Positions 58,164-64,000 of a DNA stretch of 64,000 nt are shown here, piece by piece; the stretch's first letter is position 1, and every line of letters begins with the position of its first letter. The notes below the pieces were generated by a model. That model had not been told where the DNA came from. It ran no database searches and worked only from the letters and a program-made list of their open reading frames with translations. The stretch spans positions 62,001 through 126,000 of the forward strand of contig MGUG01000020.1 in assembly GCA_001799845.1 (NCBI GenBank), in the 5' to 3' direction. Position numbers and translations under genes: made by a program. This DNA comes from Elusimicrobia bacterium GWC2_64_44 (GTDB lineage: Bacteria; Elusimicrobiota; Elusimicrobia; Elusimicrobiales; UBA9959).

Positions 58164-58798
58164 TTTTTAAGCAGGGCCAGGACTTTCGCGGTCACCGCGG
58201 CGGGCGCCTGCCCTCCGTCGGCCTCGTGGAAGTTGCCGGCAGCCCTGTAGTAAGCCAGCAGCGGCTCCGTCTGGTCCTTGTAAACCTGTATGCGCCTGGC
58301 TATCACGCCGGGCTTGTCGTCCTCGCGCGTCATCAGCGGCTTGCCGCAGGCGTCGCAGACGTTCTCCTTGGCCGGAGCATTGCTGATCACATTGTAGATC
58401 TTGCCGCAGCCGGTGCAGGTGCGGCGCGAACCGAGGCGCTGCACCACGATGTCCTCGGCCACCTTGAGGAACACGACGGCGTCGATGGACTGCTTGCGGG
58501 ACTCGAACCAGGAGTCCAGGGACTCCGCCTGCTCCACGGTGCGAGGGAACCCGTCGAACAGCAGGCCGCGCGTCTCGGCGCCGAGCCGGGCCTTGATCAT
58601 GTCCATCACCAGGCGGTCCGGCACCAGCCGGCCCGAGGTCATATAGGACGCGGCTTCCAGGCCGAGCGGCGTCTTCCGGGCCATCTCGTCGCGGAGGATG
58701 TCCCCCGTAGAGACGTGCACCAGGCTCATCTCTTTGACGAGATCCTTGGCGAGGGTTCCTTTGCCGGAACCGGGATAGCCTAAAAGTATGACGTTCAT
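58160..58798 (-). CDS. adk: adenylate kinase
   Basis: 212 residues. P-loop ILLGYPGSGKGTLAKDLVKE, VHVSTGDILRDEMARKTPLG, LFDGFPRTVEQAESLDSWFE, and a zinc-type LID with CTGCGKIYN and CDACGKPL. It interconverts AMP, ADP and ATP. Follows secY. Confidence 0.97.
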   Translation of the reverse strand: MNVILLGYPGSGKGTLAKDLVKEMSLVHVSTGDILRDEMARKTPLGLEAASYMTSGRLVPDRLVMDMIKARLGAETRGLLFDGFPRTVEQAESLDSWFESRKQSIDAVVFLKVAEDIVVQRLGSRRTCTGCGKIYNVISNAPAKENVCDACGKPLMTREDDKPGVIARRIQVYKDQTEPLLAYYRAAGNFHEADGGQAPAAVTAKVLALLKK

Positions 58799-58816
58799 AA
58801 AAATTCCGCGCGCCGG

Positions 58817-60145
58817 TCAGCTGCCGACGTTGAACCAGCGTCCCTTGACGCGGGAGTTCTTGTAAAAGCCCTCGTAGTTGCGCATCACCAGGTGCGCCTC
58901 GGTCTGCGCTATCGTGTCCAGGGCCACGCCCACGACGATGAGCAGCGAGGTGCCGCCGAAATAGAACGGCACGTTGAACTTGGCGCGCAGGTAGTCGGGC
59001 AGCACGGCTATCGCCGAGACGAACAGCGCGCCGCCGAGCGTGATGCGGTTGAGCACCCACTCGATGTGCTGCGCGGTCGGCTCGCCCGGGCGTATGCCGG
59101 GGATGAAGCCGCCCCACTTCTTCATGTTCTCGGCCAGGTCCTTCGGGTTGATGCTGACGGAGTTGTAGAAGTAGCAGAAGAAGATGATCAGCGCCACGTA
59201 GAACAGCTGGTACAGGAGGCTGGTGTGGTTCATGAACCCCATCAGCTTCTGCGCCCAGGCCGCGTCCGGGTTGAAAGAGCCTACAGTATAGGGGACGCTC
59301 AGCAGCGACACCGCGAAAATGACCGCGATAACGCCGGACTGGTCCACTTTGAGCGGCAGGAACGTGGAGGCGCCGCCCATCATCTTGCGGCCCACCATGC
59401 GCTGCGCGTACTGCACCGGGATCTTGCGCTGGGCGGTCTCCACCCAGATCACGAAGCCGACGATGGCGGCTACCATCGCCAGGATAAGGATACCCGAGAG
59501 CAGGCTGATCTCGTCTATCTGGATCAGCTTGATCATGCTCATCACGGCGGAGGGCAGGCCCTCGACGATACCGGCGAAAATGATCAGCGAAATACCGTTG
59601 CCGATGCCGCGCTCGGTGATCTGCTCGCCGAGCCACATCACGAACATCGTGCCGGTCACCAGCGTCAGCACCGTCACGAAATAGAACCCGAAGGTCGGGT
59701 TGGTCACGATCGAGGGGCCGCCGCCGGCCTGCATCTTGGTCAGCGCGATCGTCAGGCCCAGCGACTGGAAGGCCGCCAGGAACAGCGTGAAGTAGCGCGT
59801 GAACTGCGTGATCTTCTTGCGCCCGCTCTCGCCTTCCTTCTGCAGGCGGTCCAGCACCGGGAAGATGTGGGCGCCCTGGATCAGGCTCATGATGATCGAG
59901 GCGTTGATGTAGGGCATCACGCCCATCGAGAAGATGGAGAACCGCCCCAGCGCGCCGCCGGAGAAGATATCCAGGAAGCCCAGCAGCGAGCCCTTCTGGG
60001 CCTCGAACAGGGCCTGCAGAGCGGCCGTGTTGATGCCGGGGATCGGGATCGTGGCCCCCAGCCGGTAGACGGCCAGGGCCCCGAGCACGAAGAATATCCG
60101 TTTCTTTAGATCTTCTATCTTAAAGATGTCGGTTATCTGCTGCAT
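58817..60145 (-). CDS. secY: protein translocase subunit SecY
   Basis: 442 residues, ten membrane helices. GINTAALQALFEAQKGSLLG, FSIFSMGVMPYINASIIMSL, GGASTFLPLKVDQSGVIAVI and PGIRPGEPTAQHIEWVLNRI are SecY hallmarks. The ATG and rplO stop share the position 60145. Confidence 0.97.
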   Translation of the reverse strand: MQQITDIFKIEDLKKRIFFVLGALAVYRLGATIPIPGINTAALQALFEAQKGSLLGFLDIFSGGALGRFSIFSMGVMPYINASIIMSLIQGAHIFPVLDRLQKEGESGRKKITQFTRYFTLFLAAFQSLGLTIALTKMQAGGGPSIVTNPTFGFYFVTVLTLVTGTMFVMWLGEQITERGIGNGISLIIFAGIVEGLPSAVMSMIKLIQIDEISLLSGILILAMVAAIVGFVIWVETAQRKIPVQYAQRMVGRKMMGGASTFLPLKVDQSGVIAVIFAVSLLSVPYTVGSFNPDAAWAQKLMGFMNHTSLLYQLFYVALIIFFCYFYNSVSINPKDLAENMKKWGGFIPGIRPGEPTAQHIEWVLNRITLGGALFVSAIAVLPDYLRAKFNVPFYFGGTSLLIVVGVALDTIAQTEAHLVMRNYEGFYKNSRVKGRWFNVGS

Positions 60146-60669
60146 TATTTTTTATCCGTTTTGAACTTCTTCTTGGCCTCGGCCTGGGCTATAACTTCAG
60201 CCTCTTTGGCGGCCTTGGCGCCGGGGATCAGCTCGATCTTGCCGCCGGCCTTCTCGATCTTTTCCTTGGCGGAGGCGGAGAAGGCCTGGGCCTTCACGGT
60301 CAGGGCCTTCTTCAGCTCGCCGTCGCCGAGGATCTTGATCTGGTCGGTGTGCTTGACCAGGCGGGCTTTCACCAGCGCGTCGGGCGTCACTTCGGCGCCG
60401 GCCTTGAAGCACTTCTCCAGCGAGGAGATGTTGACCCATTCGTACTTGATCTGGAAGCGGACATTGCTGAAGCCGCTCTTGGGGATGCGCCGCAGCAGCG
60501 GCAGCTGGCCGCCCTCGAACCCGTCGCGCTTGGCGCCGCCCGAGGTGGAGTTCTGGCCTTTCTGGCCGCGCGTCGAGGTCTGGCCGTGGCCTGACCCCTG
60601 GCCGGTGCCGAGGCGCTTGCGGCGCTTGGCGGAACCGGGCTTGGGCTTGAGATTGTTCAGTGAGACCAT
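60145..60669 (-). CDS. rplO: 50S ribosomal protein L15
   Basis: 174 residues, longer than the usual 145-150 because of a Lys/Ala-rich C-terminal tail (IAQAEAKKKFKTDKK). Core motifs: LNNLKPKPGSAKRRKRLGTG, GQGSGHGQTSTRGQKGQNS and FEGGQLPLLRRIPKSGFSN. It follows rpsE directly; no rpmD (L30) is present between them. Confidence 0.97.
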   Translation of the reverse strand: MVSLNNLKPKPGSAKRRKRLGTGQGSGHGQTSTRGQKGQNSTSGGAKRDGFEGGQLPLLRRIPKSGFSNVRFQIKYEWVNISSLEKCFKAGAEVTPDALVKARLVKHTDQIKILGDGELKKALTVKAQAFSASAKEKIEKAGGKIELIPGAKAAKEAEVIAQAEAKKKFKTDKK

Positions 60670-60707
60670 AATGTTTCTCCTCCTGCTGCTGTGATCGTAG
60701 TCGCCTG

Positions 60708-61262
60708 TTATTCGGCGCGGCCGCGGATCTTCATGACTTCTTCGCGGCTCTTGAGCTTGCTGAGGGCGTTAAGCGTGGCGTAAACCGTGTTGAACGCGTT
60801 GCGCGAGCCCAGGTTCTTGGTAAGGACGTTCTTGACGCCGGCCGCTTCGAGCACGGCGCGCACGCCGCCGCCCGCTATCAGGCCGGTGCCGCCCACGGCG
60901 GGCTTCATCCAGACCTTGCCGGCGCCGAAATGGCCTTCTATCTCGTGCGGGATGGTCTGGTTCACCAGCGGGAACTGCATCATGTCCTTGCGGGCGCCGG
61001 CGGTGCCTTTCTGTATGGCGCCCTGCACCTCGTTGGACTTGCCCAGGCCCACGCCCACCTTGCCCTGGTTGTCGCCCACCACTACGAGGGCGTTGAAAGA
61101 GAAGCGCTTGCCGCCCTTGACCACCTTGGTGACGCGGTTGATGATGACGGTGACGACCTTCTCTTCTTTCGCGTCGGTCAGGTCGAGTTCCATAGCCTCG
61201 CCGGGTTTCCCCTGCGCGCTGAGTTCCTTGCTGGTCTTGAGCTGTTTCTGGTTTCTGAGCAT
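60708..61262 (-). CDS. rpsE: 30S ribosomal protein S5
   Basis: 184 residues. [40 protein letters not shown], and [20 protein letters not shown] are diagnostic. About 25 N-terminal residues precede the core. Confidence 0.97.
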   Translation of the reverse strand: MLRNQKQLKTSKELSAQGKPGEAMELDLTDAKEEKVVTVIINRVTKVVKGGKRFSFNALVVVGDNQGKVGVGLGKSNEVQGAIQKGTAGARKDMMQFPLVNQTIPHEIEGHFGAGKVWMKPAVGGTGLIAGGGVRAVLEAAGVKNVLTKNLGSRNAFNTVYATLNALSKLKSREEVMKIRGRAE

Positions 61263-61277
61263 GTTAGCGTGTCTCCC

Positions 61278-61640
61278 TTAGAATTTCAGGCCGGCTTCGC
61301 GGGCCGCGTCGGCGAGCGCCTTGATGCGCCCGTGATAGATCCTGCCGCCGCGGTCGAAACAGACCTCGGTCACGCCCTTGGCCACGGCGCGCTTGGCGAG
61401 CAGGGCCCCGACCACTTTGGCGGAGGCGATGCTCTTGCCGGACTTCAGCTTGCCCTTCAGCTCCTTGTCGTTGCTGGAGGCGGCGACCACCGTGGTCCCC
61501 TTCACGTCGTCCACGACCTGCGCGTAGATGTTCTTCGCGCCGCGGTAGACACTGAGGCGGGGCCTGCGGATGCCGTTCTCGAACAACCTGTTGCGGGAGC
61601 GGATCTTGCGGAATTCGTAGCGTTCCTGTTTGCTTATCAT
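61278..61640 (-). CDS. rplR: 50S ribosomal protein L18
   Basis: 120 residues. [40 protein letters not shown] and [20 protein letters not shown] identify it. Binds 5S rRNA. Confidence 0.97.
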   Translation of the reverse strand: MISKQERYEFRKIRSRNRLFENGIRRPRLSVYRGAKNIYAQVVDDVKGTTVVAASSNDKELKGKLKSGKSIASAKVVGALLAKRAVAKGVTEVCFDRGGRIYHGRIKALADAAREAGLKF

Positions 61641-61695
61641 AATAGTTTATCCTGTTCTCCTGAATTGTGCGGCGCATTACTTGCGCCGCACCCCG

Positions 61696-62274
61696 TTATT
61701 TCTTGGCTGCGCCGCCGCCCGCGCCGGCTCCGGCGCCAGCCGCGGTCTTGCCGGCCTTGCGGATGATATGCTCGCCCTGGTACTTTATGCCGGTGCCCTT
61801 ATAGGGTTCGGGTTTCTTGACCTTCCTGATCTGGGCGGCCAGGTTGCCGACCACTTCGCGGTCTATGCCCTTGATAGTCAGGATGACCTGCTTGGGATCG
61901 AAGGACATCTTGATGCCCGGCGGGATATCCATGATGACGGGGTGGGAGAAGCCGAGCGTCAGCGACACGCGGCTGCCTTCCACGGCGCCCTTGAAGCCTA
62001 CGCCGCTGATCTCCAGCACCTTCTCAAATTCCTTGGTCACGCCGACGACCATGTTGTTGATGCGTGCGCGGCAGGTGCCGAACAGCGCGCCCTTGTCCGC
62101 GGCGCCCTGGGCGATGCTGACGTTAATGACGGGGCCGGCCACGGCGGCGTTGATGCCGTCGGGCAGGCTGTAAGCCAGCTTACCCAGCGGGCCTTCCACG
62201 TGAACGGTCCGGCCGTCGACGCGGGCCTTCACCTTGTCGGGCATATTGATCGGCATTTTTCCAATTCTGCTCAT
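61696..62274 (-). CDS. rplF: 50S ribosomal protein L6
   Basis: 192 residues. MSRIGKMPINMPDKVKARVD, NNMVVGVTKEFEKVLEISGV, GFSHPVIMDIPPGIKMSFDP and RKVKKPEPYKGTGIKYQGEH. A short Gly/Ala-rich C-terminal tail follows the core. Confidence 0.97.
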   Translation of the reverse strand: MSRIGKMPINMPDKVKARVDGRTVHVEGPLGKLAYSLPDGINAAVAGPVINVSIAQGAADKGALFGTCRARINNMVVGVTKEFEKVLEISGVGFKGAVEGSRVSLTLGFSHPVIMDIPPGIKMSFDPKQVILTIKGIDREVVGNLAAQIRKVKKPEPYKGTGIKYQGEHIIRKAGKTAAGAGAGAGGGAAKK

Positions 62275-62300
62275 GTTTATTACCTCTTAATAGCTTTTCT

Positions 62301-62708
62301 TTACCACACCTGGCACAGCACTTCGCCGCCCAGCTTCTGCTTCTTCGCGTCGGCGTCGGTCAGCAGGCCCTTCGAGGTGGACACGATGGTCACGCCGAAG
62401 GCGGCGCGCACGCGCGGCATCTCGTCGTGGCCGCGGTACACGCGCAGGCCCGGCTTGGACACGCGGCGGATGCCGTTGATGACGGGCTGCTTGTCGGCGG
62501 TATATTTCAGCGTGATGCGGATCACGCCGCGCCGGTCTATGGTCTTGTCCAGCTTGGGGTCAAGCACCTTGAAATTAGAGACGAAGCCCTCGTCCTTGAG
62601 GAGCTTCACCAGGCCGGCCTTGATTCCGGAGAAGGGCACGTCGACGCGCTCTTTCTTTTTCGACGTGGCGTTATTTATCGCGCACAGCATGTTAGATATG
62701 GGATCCAT
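62301..62708 (-). CDS. rpsH: 30S ribosomal protein S8
   Basis: 135 residues. DPISNMLCAINNATSKKKER, VINGIRRVSKPGLRVYRGHD and AFGVTIVSTSKGLLTDADAK, with GEVLCQVW at the end. Assembly protein and translational repressor of the spc operon in E. coli. Confidence 0.97.
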   Translation of the reverse strand: MDPISNMLCAINNATSKKKERVDVPFSGIKAGLVKLLKDEGFVSNFKVLDPKLDKTIDRRGVIRITLKYTADKQPVINGIRRVSKPGLRVYRGHDEMPRVRAAFGVTIVSTSKGLLTDADAKKQKLGGEVLCQVW

Positions 62709-62743
62709 TGTTTCTCTCCTTGCCTTTAAAACTTATCGCTGCG

Positions 62744-62929
62744 TTACCAGCTGGACTTGCGGAGCCCGGGGATGAGTCCCTCGTGGGCCATCTTCCTCAG
62801 GCAGATCCTGCAGAGACCGAAGTCCCGGTAGTAGCCGCGCGGCCTGCCGCAAATCTGGCAGCGGTTGCGGAAGCGCGTGGAAAACTTCTGGGGTTTGCGC
62901 ATCTTCGCCATCCAAGCGTATGTAGCCAT
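62744..62929 (-). CDS. rpsN: 30S ribosomal protein S14, type Z
   Basis: 61 residues, the short zinc-binding form, with the metal site [20 protein letters not shown] and [18 protein letters not shown] at the end. One of several C+ ribosomal proteins here. Confidence 0.97.
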   Translation of the reverse strand: MATYAWMAKMRKPQKFSTRFRNRCQICGRPRGYYRDFGLCRICLRKMAHEGLIPGLRKSSW

Positions 62930-62953
62930 TTCTTTCTCCTATGTCCTTAGAGC

Positions 62954-63670
62954 TTATTTAGCCGCGGGTTTCTTGACTTCGGGCTTCTTGAACGGCATAC
63001 CCATGTATTCCAGCAGGGCCTTGCCTTTCTTGTCGTCGCCGGCGGTGGTCACGAACGTGATGTTCATGCCGCGCGCCTTCGGGGACTTCTCCATGTTGAT
63101 CTCGGGGAAGATGTGGTGCTCTTTGAGGCCGATGTTCAGGTTGCCGCGGCCGTCGAAGAAGCGCGGGTCGATGCCCTGGAAGTCGCGGACGCGGGGCACG
63201 CTGATGCTGACGAAGCGGTCGAAGAACTCGAACATGCGGATGCCGCGCAGGGTGACGCGCACGCCTATCGGCATGCCTTCGCGCAGCTTGAAGTTCGAAA
63301 TGGACTTCTTGGCCCGGCGCACCTGCGGGTTCTGGCCCGAGATGAGCATCAGGTCTTCCTTGGCGAGGTCGAGCGCCTGGATGTTCTCCTTGGCCTCGCT
63401 CACGCCGATATTGATGACGACCTTGACCAGTTTCGGGGCGGCCATCGGGGAGGACAGGTTGAAGTCCTTCATCAGGGCCGGCCGCACGGTCTTGAGGTAC
63501 GCTTCGCTGACGCGGACCTTATAGCCCTTGGGCAGGGGCGCCACGGGGCCTTTGGGGATCTCGGTCAGCTGCAGCTTGGCCTGGTGCTGCTCTTTCTTCT
63601 GGGCCTTGAACTGCTCTTTATTGACCTTGGGCTGGTCCTTCGCTTTTTCCTTGGGGGTTTCCTTCGCCAT
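62954..63670 (-). CDS. rplE: 50S ribosomal protein L5 with N-terminal extension
   Basis: 238 residues against about 180 in most bacteria. The core starts near residue 48 (YKVRVSEAYLKTVRPALMKD) and contains KLVKVVINIGVSEAKENIQA, RVTLRGIRMFEFFDRFVSIS and GLKEHHIFPEINMEK. The first 45 residues are Lys/Gln-rich and probably disordered (KEKAKDQPKVNKEQFKAQKK). A short Lys/Pro tail also follows the core. Confidence 0.97.
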   Translation of the reverse strand: MAKETPKEKAKDQPKVNKEQFKAQKKEQHQAKLQLTEIPKGPVAPLPKGYKVRVSEAYLKTVRPALMKDFNLSSPMAAPKLVKVVINIGVSEAKENIQALDLAKEDLMLISGQNPQVRRAKKSISNFKLREGMPIGVRVTLRGIRMFEFFDRFVSISVPRVRDFQGIDPRFFDGRGNLNIGLKEHHIFPEINMEKSPKARGMNITFVTTAGDDKKGKALLEYMGMPFKKPEVKKPAAK

Positions 63671-63683
63671 TATAAATTACCTC

Positions 63684-63992
63684 TTAAACTATCGCTTCGC
63701 CGCATTTCTTGCAGGCGCGCATTTTTTCGCCGCCCTGCACCATTACCTTCACGCGGGCAGGCTTGCCGCACTTGGGGCAGACCAGCTGCACGTTGGAGAT
63801 GGCCATCGGGGCTTCCACTTTATGGATGCCGCCGGGCTTTTCCTTGGTGGTCTTCTTGTGCTTGGAGACAATGTTGATCCCCATCACCACGACCTTGCGG
63901 GCCTCGGGCATGATCTCTTTGATCTCGCCTTTCTTGCCCTTATCCTTGCCGGCCAGCACTATAACCGTGTCTTTTTTCTTGAGTTTCAGCAT
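63684..63992 (-). CDS. rplX: 50S ribosomal protein L24
   Basis: 102 residues. KKKDTVIVLAGKDKGKKGEI (KOW motif), GINIVSKHKKTTKEKPGGIH and a C-terminal zinc-ribbon-like end CPKCGKPARVKV and CKKCGEAIV. The start lies eight bases from the right edge; rplN would be expected next, outside the window. Confidence 0.96.
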   Translation of the reverse strand: MLKLKKKDTVIVLAGKDKGKKGEIKEIMPEARKVVVMGINIVSKHKKTTKEKPGGIHKVEAPMAISNVQLVCPKCGKPARVKVMVQGGEKMRACKKCGEAIV

Positions 63993-64000
63993 AATTTCCG

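Overview
The window is a GC-rich bacterial chromosome segment (by eye roughly two thirds G+C). It is densely packed, with almost every gene on the minus strand. The gene set points to a diderm, probably rod-shaped bacterium: there is a Wza-type outer-membrane exporter, a lipoprotein, a LolB-like domain, MreBCD/PBP2/RodA, non-mevalonate isoprenoid synthesis and C+ (zinc-binding) forms of S4, S14 and L36. SpoVG and CdaA next to ftsH/hpt recall Gram-positive gene order, so a deep-branching diderm such as Elusimicrobiota is my best guess. No 16S gene is present, so this is inference only.

Layout in coordinate order. 1-5.1 kb: exopolysaccharide operon wza-wzc-ligase/polymerase-flippase (flippase cut by the window edge). 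5.1-9.3 kb: three genes for coiled-coil proteins, one of 977 residues. 9.6-10.7 kb: small membrane-associated proteins. 10.6-14.8 kb: glmU-prs-rplY-pth and a GIY-YIG protein. 15.0-26.5 kb: tRNA-Gln, spoVG, and a long operon glmS-acpS-nnrD-thiL-tsaE-tsaB-rimI-TPR/LolB-like-ispE, with pdxJ and glmM upstream. 26.6-27.0 kb: two tRNA-Ser genes. 27.0-33.7 kb: signalling locus with two REC-GAF-histidine kinases, a lone REC protein, an OmpR-type regulator, a FlgO/CsgG-like secreted protein, a flavoprotein and a glycerophosphodiesterase. 33.8-40.5 kb: polysaccharide deacetylase, hpt-ftsH-cdaA plus a tiny CdaR-like peptide, a phospholipase D-like protein and a zinc-ribbon protein. 40.5-43.7 kb: queE-queC-ComB-like-lipoprotein-HicA-like and an Ala/Pro-rich secreted protein. 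43.7-54 kb: murI, amidase, RNase G, DUF2344, rodA, mrdA, mreD, mreC, mreB. 54-64 kb: the spc/alpha ribosomal block from rplX to rplQ with secY, adk, map, infA and rpmJ.

Much of the window serves the cell envelope: UDP-GlcNAc (glmS, glmM, glmU), D-Glu (murI), the elongasome, peptidoglycan hydrolysis and polysaccharide export. The ribosomal alpha operon runs without a visible break into mreBCD-mrdA-rodA.

Non-coding structure worth attention: three unrelated inverted repeats that all begin GGGGAC and end GTCCCC or similar; a pair of GGACCGG-ended structured repeats; a 33-residue CdaR-like gene; and several genes without a Shine-Dalgarno that have a -10 box exactly six bases before the ATG, suggesting leaderless mRNAs. 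I saw no CRISPR array, prophage or insertion sequence. No gap between genes exceeds about 250 bases.
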